64,000 nucleotides of DNA from Hoyosella rhizosphaerae (lineage in GTDB: Bacteria > Actinomycetota > Actinomycetes > Mycobacteriales > Mycobacteriaceae), in contig NZ_BMJH01000004.1 of NCBI RefSeq assembly GCF_014643175.1, positions 1 through 64,000 of the forward strand. The letters run 5' to 3'. The notes under the pieces are model-generated. The model saw only the letters and a program-made list of their open reading frames with translations. It searched no databases and had not been told where the DNA came from. Of the stretch, positions 44,313-52,323 are shown piece after piece; positions within the stretch are counted from its first letter, which is position 1; the number at the start of each line of letters is the position of its first letter. Made by a program: the position numbers and the translations under genes.

Positions 44313-45567
44313 TGGTTACCTCATCTGATGCGAAGTGTGCGGCGACGTGCGGTCGACTCCACATATGTGCTGCGGACAGTGCCGCAAGTGTAGCCAAGAC
44401 TGCCAGCGTCACCGCGGCCGTGAACTGACTGGCGTGCGCACCGACCCAACCCGCAACCGGGTAGGTGATCAAAAATGCGGCATGAGATAGCGAAAACTGC
44501 GCTGTGTAGATCGATTTCCGGTTCAGGTCAGTCGACTCGCGACGCAAAATCCTCGCCGACGGGGTGCTGATCATCGAAGTTCCAGCGCCGAGCACGAACC
44601 AGACGGTCCCGAGTGCTAGCCATCCCCACACCCCACCCGTGATGGACACTACGGCTGCGGAGGCAGTGCCGACTACGGACACGAAGGCACCGAGCAGCAT
44701 GACGCGACGATCGGAAATGGCCAGCAGAACCCGCGGTATGCACAGCGCCACCGCCATCGACCCAGCACCGTAAATCCCGAGCGCAATCGCCACGGCGCTG
44801 TTTGAGCCGCCGAACAGGTCACGCACGTAGATAACCGTATTAACAACGACAAGGGCGGTCGCGGAGGCGACCACAACATTCAATGCCAGCAGGCCCCGCA
44901 AGACTGGGTTGGCGAAGAATGCGTGCACACCCTTCGTGGCGCGGCTAGCGAACGTGTCTGCGCGTTCCGGGGCAATATGCGTGGGCAGCACGGTTCTCAT
45001 CACCATTGCTGCCGAGATGACAAAACCCACAGCGGTGCCCACGAAGAGTGAGTGAAAGCTAACGACCGTTAGCAATGCCGCAGCCAGCAGAGGGCTTAGT
45101 AAGGATTCGAGGTCATAGGCAAGCCGCGACAACGTCAATGCGCGTGTGTACTGGTATTCGCTGGGGACAATGGACGGAATGACAGCTTGAAACGCCGGGG
45201 TGAATGTTGCTGACGCGGCCTGTAGTACGAAAATCAACACGTAGATCTGCCACACCTGATCGACAAAAGGCAACATCAACGCGGCACCCGCACGGACTGC
45301 GTCTGCGGCAATAAGCACGCCTTTAGTGGGGAGTCGATCAACCAGCGCCGAAGCCACGGGCGCCACGGTGACGTAGGCGATCATCTTGATAGCGAGGGCG
45401 GTGCCCAATACGGCACCGGCGGCATCCCCTGCGAGGTCGTAGGCCAGCAAGGCCAGTGCGACAGTCAGCAACCCTGTTCCGACCAGCGCCACCACCTGCG
45501 CGGCGAACAGTCGCCGGAAGGCTGGGATGGCGAGAACGTGGCTCGGCTCGGCGGTTCCGCTCGGCAC
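44257..45567 (-). CDS. MFS transporter co-regulated with ArsR
   Basis: A 436-residue major-facilitator protein with about 12 TM helices (first block IPAFRRLFAAQVVALVGTGLLTVALALLAYDL). The C-terminal tail (ASDEVTNASAETRAAHQPRPRGGT) is cytoplasmic. The exported compound is unknown; pairing with an ArsR repressor suggests metal or drug efflux. I chose the GTG at 45567; upstream the frame enters a palindromic operator. A TATTTT hexamer lies 6 nt before the GTG, so the mRNA may be leaderless. Confidence 0.85.
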   Translation of the reverse strand: MPSGTAEPSHVLAIPAFRRLFAAQVVALVGTGLLTVALALLAYDLAGDAAGAVLGTALAIKMIAYVTVAPVASALVDRLPTKGVLIAADAVRAGAALMLPFVDQVWQIYVLIFVLQAASATFTPAFQAVIPSIVPSEYQYTRALTLSRLAYDLESLLSPLLAAALLTVVSFHSLFVGTAVGFVISAAMVMRTVLPTHIAPERADTFASRATKGVHAFFANPVLRGLLALNVVVASATALVVVNTVIYVRDLFGGSNSAVAIALGIYGAGSMAVALCIPRVLLAISDRRVMLLGAFVSVVGTASAAVVSITGGVWGWLALGTVWFVLGAGTSMISTPSARILRRESTDLNRKSIYTAQFSLSHAAFLITYPVAGWVGAHASQFTAAVTLAVLATLAALSAAHMWSRPHVAAHFASDEVTNASAETRAAHQPRPRGGT

Positions 45568-45587
45568 ACCTACAAAATACCTTAAAT

Positions 45588-45603
45588 GTGCGCACGTGCG
45601 CAC
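45588..45603. promoter_or_regulatory. ArsR-type operator upstream of the MFS-arsR operon
   Basis: A perfect 16-bp palindrome GTGCGCACGTGCGCAC, 20 bp upstream of the MFS start and overlapping the place of a -35/-10 region. It is itself a double direct repeat of GTGCGCAC. Confidence 0.6.
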
Positions 45604-45630
45604 CTATAGGATTAAGGGGTATGCGCGATC

Positions 45631-45676
45631 CTGTGGTGATCTGAGTACATCTGAGGTAGAAAAGCCGCCACAAGTT
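45631..45676. repeat. Intergenic palindromic repeat, family 2, copy C
   Basis: Arms CTGTGGTGAT and CCGCCACAAG (imperfect) enclose GTACATCTGAGGTAG (45645-45659), the same core and orientation as copy B. It lies between the MFS and methyltransferase starts. Confidence 0.7.
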
Positions 45677-45733
45677 GGCCCGCCCGCCCGGATTCATCCG
45701 GCAGCGCCTGCCCGCCAAGGCAGTATTGGTGCC

Positions 45734-46330
45734 ATGGACCGTATTCAGGCTGCCTATGGTGCGAGAGCGAGTGAGTACGCCAGTGTCCTGGGGCGGGTCG
45801 ATCAGATGCATCCGTGCGACGTTGCGTTGATTTCGTCGTGGGGAGCAGGGGTTTGCGGGCCCATCCTGGACGCAGGGTGTGGGCCGGGCCATTGGACTGA
45901 TCTTCTCCATCAAGCAAACCGGGACGTGACGGGCATCGACGTTGTTCCCGAGTTCATCGCATCAGCTCGTCGAGAGTTTCCTGGGGTTCGATACGAGCTG
46001 ATGGATATGGCACAAATGCCGTTCCCGGATGGCTCGTTTGGTGGGGTAATGGCGTGGTATTCGATGATCCATCTAGATCGTGAGGCCGCGACGAATCTTG
46101 TGGAGTCGTTCTACCAGCTCCTAGGCGACGGGGGCAGTGTGCTCCTCGGGTTTTTTGTGGGGGCCCACTTGGAGTCGTTCCCACACGCCATCACTGACGC
46201 GAACTATTGGGATGTGGATAAGACGTGCGACCTCTTGTGCGCTGGCGGGTTTCGAATCGATGAGGTGCACACGCGTAGGTCTCAAAGCCACCGAACGCAC
46301 GGTGCCATTGTCGCCACCAAGCCCTGCTGA
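45734..46330 (+). CDS. SAM-dependent methyltransferase (class I)
   Basis: A 198-residue methyltransferase. The SAM motif LDAGCGPGHWTDLLH lies at about residues 44-58, then IDVVPEFIASARREFPGVRYELMDMAQMPFPDGSFGGVMAWYSMIHLD. The substrate cannot be inferred. The ATG at 45734 is the first Met of the recognisable domain; there is no good ribosome site and the frame continues upstream. It is flanked by copies C and D of the family 2 repeat. Confidence 0.82.
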   Translation: MDRIQAAYGARASEYASVLGRVDQMHPCDVALISSWGAGVCGPILDAGCGPGHWTDLLHQANRDVTGIDVVPEFIASARREFPGVRYELMDMAQMPFPDGSFGGVMAWYSMIHLDREAATNLVESFYQLLGDGGSVLLGFFVGAHLESFPHAITDANYWDVDKTCDLLCAGGFRIDEVHTRRSQSHRTHGAIVATKPC

Positions 46331-46340
46331 TCCGTCCAAA

Positions 46341-46386
46341 CTTGTGGTGACTTCACTACCTCAGATGTACAAAAGTCACCGCAACC
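46341..46386. repeat. Intergenic palindromic repeat, family 2, copy D (inverted)
   Basis: Arms CTTGTGGTGACTT and AAGTCACCGCAAC enclose CTACCTCAGATGTAC (46356-46370), the exact reverse complement of the core in copies B and C. It lies between the convergent ends of the methyltransferase and histidine kinase genes. Confidence 0.75.
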
Positions 46387-46412
46387 ACTAACCACCAACC
46401 ACAACCACCCCA

Positions 46413-47711
46413 TCACTGAAGTGGTGCGACGAGTTCGACGCAGGTGCCTTCGCCGGGTGCGGAGTCGATGGTTGCGGTGCCGCCGATTTCTGCCATGTAG
46501 GTGTGGATGCAGTGGTTAAGTCCGAATCCGTAAACAGTGGCCTCGGGGTCGAAGCCTTTTCCTCGGTCCACAACGCGGACGGTGAGGGTCTCCCCGTCGG
46601 CGAATGCGGTGAGCCAGGCTTCGTTGGTGTCGGCGTGTTTGGCGACGTTATTGAGGGCTTCGCGAGTGGCTTGTGCGAGTGCTTCGCAGCGCATGCCGGG
46701 GAGTTGGGTTGGGAGGTTTTGTTGTTTGGTGTGGATGGTGAGGCCGAGGGCTTCGGCGGCGGTGATGGTGTCGCGGAGTGTGTTGTGGAGGCGGGATTCT
46801 GCGGCGGTGTTGTCTTCGGTGATGAGGTTGCGTAGGTAGGCGGCTTCGGTGGCGCAGCGTTGCTGGACTTCGGGTGTGCGGTGGTCGAGGCCTCCTCTGG
46901 CGATGGCGGTGAGTGTGGTGAGGACGGTGTTGTGGAGTTTGCGGTATTGGTTGGCGCGTTCGTGGGTGCGGGCTTGGTGGGCTGCGCGTTGTGATTCTGC
47001 GTGGACGTGTTCGGCTTGGATTTCGTCGAGTACGCGGCCTTGTCCGCTGAGGTAGCGGCGTGCGAAGTGTGCGATGACGGCGAACCAGAGGCAGCCGTTG
47101 ACGACTTCGAGGGCTGAACTTGCTGTTAGGGCGTCTGATCCGTCGTGCAGTGGCATTGCGATGAGGAGGACTGCGACTACGGCCGTCCATGGGATGGCGG
47201 CGAGCGCTGGTGCGAATGCTGCTGCGACGAGTGCGCATGTGGCGAGTGCGAGTCGTGTGGGCCAGTTTTGGTGTGAGTAGACGTCGTTTCCGACGTAGTT
47301 CATGGTGCTGGCGATGAGGAGAAGTGCTATTACTCCGCAGTCGGTCCACACCGTCCATTTGGGGAACCATCCGTGTTGGCGGGCGGTGAGGCCGAGGAAG
47401 ACGCTCCAGGCGACGGCTCCGAATAGGAGTGCCGCGTTGAGTCCAGGGTTCCGGTAGGAGGCGGATGCGGTGAAGAGTGTTGCGAGGGCGGGGATGAGGT
47501 AGCTGGCCCGTTGGAGTAGAAGCAGGGCCATGAGGAAGCGTAGTGCACGTTCTTCGCTGGATTTTGAGGCGAGGTATTTTGGGTCGTTCCATGCGAGGAC
47601 TCCGCCGAAGAGCACTCGCCAGGCGGTGTGTGCGCGCTCCCGAAATGGGATGGTGAGTACGGTGCCGTGCGGTGGTTCGAGTTGTTGGATTGTTGCTTCG
47701 GCGCTGCGCAT
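46413..47711 (-). CDS. Sensor histidine kinase (MacS/NarL-partner type), without an adjacent response regulator
   Basis: A 432-residue kinase. The N-terminal half has six TM-like helices (about 58-215), the middle has a HisKA_3-like phosphoacceptor segment QYRKLHNTVLTTLTAIARGGL (His near residue 265), and the C-terminal HATPase has NNVAKHADTNEAWLTAF, VVDRGKGFDPEATVYGFGLNHCI and APGEGTCVEL. The architecture resembles MacS-type actinobacterial kinases. No response regulator gene is adjacent on either side. The ATG at 47711 is used; no ribosome site is visible. Confidence 0.85.
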   Translation of the reverse strand: MRSAEATIQQLEPPHGTVLTIPFRERAHTAWRVLFGGVLAWNDPKYLASKSSEERALRFLMALLLLQRASYLIPALATLFTASASYRNPGLNAALLFGAVAWSVFLGLTARQHGWFPKWTVWTDCGVIALLLIASTMNYVGNDVYSHQNWPTRLALATCALVAAAFAPALAAIPWTAVVAVLLIAMPLHDGSDALTASSALEVVNGCLWFAVIAHFARRYLSGQGRVLDEIQAEHVHAESQRAAHQARTHERANQYRKLHNTVLTTLTAIARGGLDHRTPEVQQRCATEAAYLRNLITEDNTAAESRLHNTLRDTITAAEALGLTIHTKQQNLPTQLPGMRCEALAQATREALNNVAKHADTNEAWLTAFADGETLTVRVVDRGKGFDPEATVYGFGLNHCIHTYMAEIGGTATIDSAPGEGTCVELVAPLQ

Positions 47712-48000
47712 CTACTTATTGTCGGTGGTTTGTTGTGAGCTGCCTAGGTCGGGTTGCGGTAATGGAAGTGCGCTTTGTCGGGTTGCTGTCACGGTGGGGT
47801 GACGATGTGTCCCATGTAACGGTGGCGGGGGTGTCCGCGATTTACGATGAAGTGTGCGGCGCTGAGGCTTTGGCGCGCTGATGGTGGTGAATCGCGAGGG
47901 ATTTTTGGGGCGACGGTGGTCACATCATGCGGTATTGCGGTCGTATGAGTCGTTACGCTCATATCTGTCGCACACGAGGATGTGCCGGAAAGGTGGCGGG

Positions 48001-48651
48001 GTGACTGCGGTTGAACGCGCTGCGAATGCTCGGGCAGGCCGGGACCTCGTTAATTTGTCGAATGTGGATATGGTTGCTGCCGATCCGGTTTTGACTCAAT
48101 TGCTTGACTGGGTGCAGGGTTTTCTTACGAGGCCTCATGTTGACTTGGGTCGGTCGGGCCCGGTGTGCCCGTTTACGGTGCCGTCGTTGAATCGCGAATT
48201 ATTGTGGGCTTCGGTTGTCGCGGGGGACCACCTCAGTGCGGATGACATTGCGTCGGCAACGGAGTCGATGGTGGATGAGTTTTTGCGTCTTGAATCGAGC
48301 GGGAGTGCTGATTCGCTTTATAAGGCGGCGATGGTTGTTTTCCCTGATGTGACGGATTTTGATCTCATTGATCAGGTACAACGTGCGGGGAAGTCGCGCG
48401 CTGTGGAGAACGGCATGATGTTGGGTCAGTTTTATCCGGGGTGTGCTGAGCCTGGTTTGTGGAATGCGGATTTTCGTCCGCTTGATTGTCCGTTGCCGAT
48501 GATCGCGTTGCGGCATATGGTGCCGAGTGATTTTCCGTTTTTGGTGAATGACCCTGAGTGGTTGTCGTCGTATTTGAAGCGTTTTGCTCCGTCAGTTCCG
48601 GCCCAGGTGCGGTCGACGATGGTTGATCGGCTGCTGACGCAGCGGGACTGA
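48001..48651 (+). CDS. DUF6875-like protein
   Basis: A 216-residue soluble protein that matches, from memory, the DUF6875 family: LTQLLDWVQGFLTRPHVDLGRSGPVCPFTVPSLNRELLWASVVAG, YKAAMVVFPDVTDFDLIDQVQRAGKSRAVENGMMLGQFYPGCAEPGLWN and ALRHMVPSDFPFLV. It has conserved Cys and His residues but no known enzyme motif. The GTG at 48001 follows AAGG at 8 nt. It lies 28 bp before the YbaK-like gene on the same strand and is probably cotranscribed. The 290 bp upstream of it, back to the kinase start, contain no recognisable gene. Confidence 0.7.
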   Translation: MTAVERAANARAGRDLVNLSNVDMVAADPVLTQLLDWVQGFLTRPHVDLGRSGPVCPFTVPSLNRELLWASVVAGDHLSADDIASATESMVDEFLRLESSGSADSLYKAAMVVFPDVTDFDLIDQVQRAGKSRAVENGMMLGQFYPGCAEPGLWNADFRPLDCPLPMIALRHMVPSDFPFLVNDPEWLSSYLKRFAPSVPAQVRSTMVDRLLTQRD

Positions 48652-48679
48652 TATGTAGCGCGATTGAGAAGGAAGTACT

Positions 48680-49162
48680 GTGCCGTCTCCCCACGTCAGA
48701 GTTGTTCGAGCGCTCGAAGGTCACGGCGTTGAGCACTGCTTTGTTGATCATGCCGATATGGCAACGGACATTCGGTCTCCGCGGGATTTTGCTGACGCTT
48801 TGGGGTATGACCTTGGTCGGATAACGAAGTCTGTTGTGTTGCGTTCGCGTTCTGACGATGCGGTTGCTGTCGTGGTGTGCGGGATGGATCGAAAGCTAAA
48901 TTTCAAAGCTGTGTCGGCGATTGTGGGCGCTGGTCGGATGGAAATGGCTGACTCGGACTGCTTGGCTGCAGTGGTGGGCTATCCGCGCCATGGGGTTTCG
49001 CCTTTGGGGCTTGAGGGCGGGATCGCCGTTGTGGTGGATCGCAAGTTGCTCGACGAAGCGACGGTGTTGGCGGGTGCGGGTGCGGTTGGTGTGGAAGTAG
49101 AAATGGCACCTGCTGACCTGGTGTCGGCCTGCGGAGCTGTTGTCGCTGATATCTCGGCCTGA
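48680..49162 (+). CDS. YbaK/EbsC family aminoacyl-tRNA deacylase-like protein
   Basis: A 160-residue protein of the YbaK/ProX editing superfamily, which hydrolyses mischarged aminoacyl-tRNAs. The conserved Lys lies in DLGRITKSVVLRS (about residues 45-57), with a second block DRKLNFKAVSAIVGAGRMEMADSDCL and PRHGVSPLG. The specific tRNA is not predictable. It follows the DUF6875 gene closely, so the two may act together. A ribosome site (GAAGGAAG) precedes the GTG. Confidence 0.85.
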   Translation: MPSPHVRVVRALEGHGVEHCFVDHADMATDIRSPRDFADALGYDLGRITKSVVLRSRSDDAVAVVVCGMDRKLNFKAVSAIVGAGRMEMADSDCLAAVVGYPRHGVSPLGLEGGIAVVVDRKLLDEATVLAGAGAVGVEVEMAPADLVSACGAVVADISA

Positions 49163-49208
49163 TCTTGCCGTGGGCTAATGGCCCCAGCCGGCAATGTAGA
49201 CATGGTGT

Positions 49209-49227
49209 TGCAAATCATATGTTTGCA
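49209..49227. promoter_or_regulatory. Possible operator for the TetR-MmpL operon
   Basis: TGCAAA and TTTGCA, separated by 7 nt centred on CATATG, form an imperfect palindrome 38-56 bp upstream of the TetR start. A second TTGCA-rich stretch lies at 49241-49256. A TetR site is plausible; the match is weaker than at the two other TetR loci. Confidence 0.4.
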
Positions 49228-49264
49228 TTGGTCGGAAATATTGCACCCTGTTGCAAAAAGATGA

Positions 49265-49879
49265 ATGATCAGATGTGTGAACACTCCGCCAAGCCTTCGT
49301 GAGCGAAAGAAGGCTGCCACTCGCGCCGCACTCAGCATGGCGGCGGTGCGCATCACCCGCGAACGCGGCATCGATGCGGCCACTGCTGACGCAATTGCAG
49401 CCGAAGCAGGGGTATCCGCGCGAACTTTCCACAACTACTTTGCATCCCGCGAGGACGCCATCGTGCACCACCTCGAAGCATTAGTAGACGGACTCCTCGA
49501 CACGCTCGAACAACTGCCGCGCGAACTGGACGCCTTCGCAGCGCTCAAAGAACTCCTGGTCACCATCGCGGACGAGCGTCAACACGAACTTGCCGACATC
49601 GTCGGGGCTATGGAACTCGTCGAATCGCACCCCGCCGTTGCATCAGGAAACCAGCAGGTTTACACGCGCACCATGCAACGTGCAATTCGCATCATCGAGG
49701 AACGGACAGGAGTCGACGGCGACTCCCACATCTACCCACGGCTCGTCCTCGGAGTCGCTAACGCAGCTTTCAACGCCGCCGCAGAGTTGTGGTCCTGCGG
49801 CAAAGCGACGGAACGAAAACTCAGCGAAATCGTCGCCGAAGCTTTTGACGCCGTATCCGACGGCCTACCAAAACCCTGA
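49265..49879 (+). CDS. TetR family regulator of the MmpL operon
   Basis: A 204-residue TetR repressor: LRERKKAATRAALSMAAVRITRERGIDAATADAIAAEAGVSARTFHNYFASREDAIVHHLEALVDG gives the helix-turn-helix; the rest is the ligand-binding part. The start is the ATG at 49265 or the GTG at 49277; neither has a ribosome site. The MmpL gene begins 33 bp after its stop, so it controls its own operon. Confidence 0.87.
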   Translation: MIRCVNTPPSLRERKKAATRAALSMAAVRITRERGIDAATADAIAAEAGVSARTFHNYFASREDAIVHHLEALVDGLLDTLEQLPRELDAFAALKELLVTIADERQHELADIVGAMELVESHPAVASGNQQVYTRTMQRAIRIIEERTGVDGDSHIYPRLVLGVANAAFNAAAELWSCGKATERKLSEIVAEAFDAVSDGLPKP

Positions 49880-49912
49880 TTTGTCCGATACCAACCCATG
49901 ACAGGAGCCACC

Positions 49913-52243
49913 ATGGCCACCTACCTTTACCGGCTAGGCAAATTCGCCTACCGACGTAAGGGCGTAGTCCTTTCGTTCTGGTTAGCACTTTTGGTGCTCT
50001 CTGGTGTCGCGGCAGCAACATTGTCCGGCCCCACTAAAGACACCTTCTCGATACCTGGTACGCAGGCGCAAGAAGCCCAAGACCTCCTTGCCGAGCGGTT
50101 TCCAGGCTCCAGTGACCGTGACCCGTTCAATTCACTGTCGGCTCGGTTCCTCTTCATCGCTCCAGACGGAACAACATTGGATGACGACGAGAACTTCGCG
50201 GCAGTCGATGCGGCGCTCGCTGACATGCGAGGGCTTGAGCAAGTTTCGGATTTCGCCAAAGGTGAGCCAGGACCAGACAACCCAGGTGCGCTCATCAACC
50301 CAGTTATCGGCAATGATGGGTTGCTGCAACAACTTCTTGACCAAGGCGTCCCCGCAGAGCAAGCCGAAAGCGACGCCGCTGCACTGAGTCCGCTCAGCGA
50401 AGACCGCACTGCCGGCTACGTTGACGTGCCGTTCGATGGTGACTTCTCCATCGTGACGGACGAACTGCGCGCCGAGATCGAGGCTAGCGCGGACGCAGCC
50501 CGTGACGCTGGCGTAGAGGTCTACGTTTCCGGTACGGCCGTCCAGAATATGGATCCTCCGGGTGGCGCAGCTGAACTCGTTGGCCTTGCGGTTGCCGCAG
50601 TGGTCCTCGTCATCACCTTCGGTTCACTCATCGCCGCCGGTATGCCACTGTTCTCCGCCATTGTCGGTGTGGGCATTGGTGTGTCGATGATTACCGCAGC
50701 TACGGGCTTCCTTGATCTCAGTTCGACCGTGTCCACCCTCGCGATCATGATCGGTCTCGCGGTGGCGATTGACTACTCCCTGTTCATCCTGTCCAGGTAT
50801 CGGGCCGAACTTTCCACAGCGCCCAGTCGGGAGGAAGCCGCCGGTCGGGCCGTTGGTACGGCAGGTTCGGCAGTTGTCTTCGCCGGCCTCACCGTCATCA
50901 TCGCGCTTCTTGCGCTGCGTGTGGTCAACATTCCATTCCTCACCGACATGGGCCGCGCTGCCGCGCTCACCGTGACGCTCGCCGTGCTCATCGCGATCAC
51001 GATGCTGCCCGCCGTCCTCGGCATTAGTAAGTCGTGGGCGTTCCGCGGACGGCTCCCATTCCTACGGGAAGTTGATCCCGAGCACCCCGATCGCCTCACC
51101 AATGGGCGTAGGTGGGCAAACGTAGTCACTCGCATTCCTGTCGTCACCATGGTCGGTGCGATCGTCCTGCTTGGTGTGCTCGCAATTCCCGCCGCCAAAC
51201 TCGAATTGGCACTCCCAACACCTGCCACCGAACCTCCCGGAAGCTCCGCTCGTGAGGCCTACGACCGAACAGCAGATGCGTTCGGTGATGGACGCAGCGC
51301 ACAGTTGCTTGTGGTCACGGATGCGCAAGATGTTGCCGACGATCAACGGATGGCCGTGTACGGCGATGTTGTGGCGAAACTCTACGAATTCGACAACGTC
51401 TCCAACGTGCAGATCGTGGGAATCAACGAAAGCGGCGATACTGCCCAGATCCTTGTAACCCCGGCGTCAGGTCCCATTTCTGAGGAGACCAAAGACCTCG
51501 TTAACGCCATTCGTGACGCCGAACCTGGTGTGAATAGCGAACTTGGCGTCAACTACGGTGTGGCAGGTCAGACGGCAATCGAGATTGATGTCTCCGACCG
51601 CCTTCTTGAGGCACTTGTGCCGTACTTGGCCGTCGTGGTTGGACTCGCATTCATCCTGCTCATGCTTGTGTTCCGGTCGATCCTGGTACCGCTGACTGCA
51701 ACGCTTGGGTTCTTGCTCAGCGTGGCCGCAACATTTGGTGCCACAGTTGCGATCTTCCAGCTGAACTGGCTCGGAATCGCCACCAACCCGCAGCCGTTGG
51801 TGAGCTTCCTACCGATCTTCCTCATCGGCGTTGTGTTTGGGTTGGCGATGGACTATCAAGTCTTCCTCGTTAGCCGGATGCGCGAAGCATACGTTCATGG
51901 TGAATCTGCGACTGACGCGATTGTTAGCGGGTTCTCGCACGGTGCCCGTGTGGTTACGGCAGCGGCCGTAATCATGATGTCTGTGTTCGCAGCATTCATT
52001 GCTGAAGATATGGCGTTCATCAAGGTCATGGGTTTTGCGCTCGCTGCAGCAATCCTGTTTGACGCCTTCATCGTCCGCATGGTGCTTATTCCGTCGGTGA
52101 TGGCACTCCTCGGCGACAAAGCCTGGTGGTTGCCGAAGTGGCTTGACCGCATCCTGCCGAACATCGACGTTGAAGGTGAGAAGCTCGCCAAACAACTCGA
52201 ACAACCGCGGGAGCCGGAGAAAGTTACCGTCGCGCAGCACTAG
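49913..52243 (+). CDS. MMPL family RND transporter
   Basis: A 776-residue RND/MmpL-type transporter. The N-terminal helix (KGVVLSFWLALLVLSGVAAATL, about 15-36) precedes a periplasmic domain of about 150 residues, a TM block (AELVGLAVAAVVLVITFGSLIAAGMPLFSAI onward), a second periplasmic domain (about 420-560), and a second TM block (VPYLAVVVGLAFILLMLVFRSILVPLTATLGF). The RND motif IGLAVAIDYSLFILSRYRAEL carries the Asp-Tyr pair, and the second repeat has GVVFGLAMDYQVFLVSRM. The ATG at 49913 follows AGGAG at 6 nt. It may move a lipid, siderophore or drug. It ends at a terminator at 52255. Confidence 0.92.
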   Translation: MATYLYRLGKFAYRRKGVVLSFWLALLVLSGVAAATLSGPTKDTFSIPGTQAQEAQDLLAERFPGSSDRDPFNSLSARFLFIAPDGTTLDDDENFAAVDAALADMRGLEQVSDFAKGEPGPDNPGALINPVIGNDGLLQQLLDQGVPAEQAESDAAALSPLSEDRTAGYVDVPFDGDFSIVTDELRAEIEASADAARDAGVEVYVSGTAVQNMDPPGGAAELVGLAVAAVVLVITFGSLIAAGMPLFSAIVGVGIGVSMITAATGFLDLSSTVSTLAIMIGLAVAIDYSLFILSRYRAELSTAPSREEAAGRAVGTAGSAVVFAGLTVIIALLALRVVNIPFLTDMGRAAALTVTLAVLIAITMLPAVLGISKSWAFRGRLPFLREVDPEHPDRLTNGRRWANVVTRIPVVTMVGAIVLLGVLAIPAAKLELALPTPATEPPGSSAREAYDRTADAFGDGRSAQLLVVTDAQDVADDQRMAVYGDVVAKLYEFDNVSNVQIVGINESGDTAQILVTPASGPISEETKDLVNAIRDAEPGVNSELGVNYGVAGQTAIEIDVSDRLLEALVPYLAVVVGLAFILLMLVFRSILVPLTATLGFLLSVAATFGATVAIFQLNWLGIATNPQPLVSFLPIFLIGVVFGLAMDYQVFLVSRMREAYVHGESATDAIVSGFSHGARVVTAAAVIMMSVFAAFIAEDMAFIKVMGFALAAAILFDAFIVRMVLIPSVMALLGDKAWWLPKWLDRILPNIDVEGEKLAKQLEQPREPEKVTVAQH

Positions 52244-52254
52244 ACTGAGCCGTT

Positions 52255-52291
52255 AGAGTGCCCCGCCGTTATGGTCACGGCGGGGCACTCT
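52255..52291 (+). terminator. Hairpin terminator after the MmpL gene
   Basis: A perfect 15-bp stem AGAGTGCCCCGCCGT / ACGGCGGGGCACTCT with a 7-nt loop, in the gap between the MmpL and tgt genes. Confidence 0.8.
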
Positions 52292-52323
52292 AATGCGACC
52301 CGACAGCGATTGGAACAGTTCAC

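Noticed and set aside
46648-47592. A 314-codon Arg/His/Pro-rich frame on the minus strand
   Set aside because: It is the out-of-frame shadow of the histidine kinase gene on the same strand; low-complexity basic composition.
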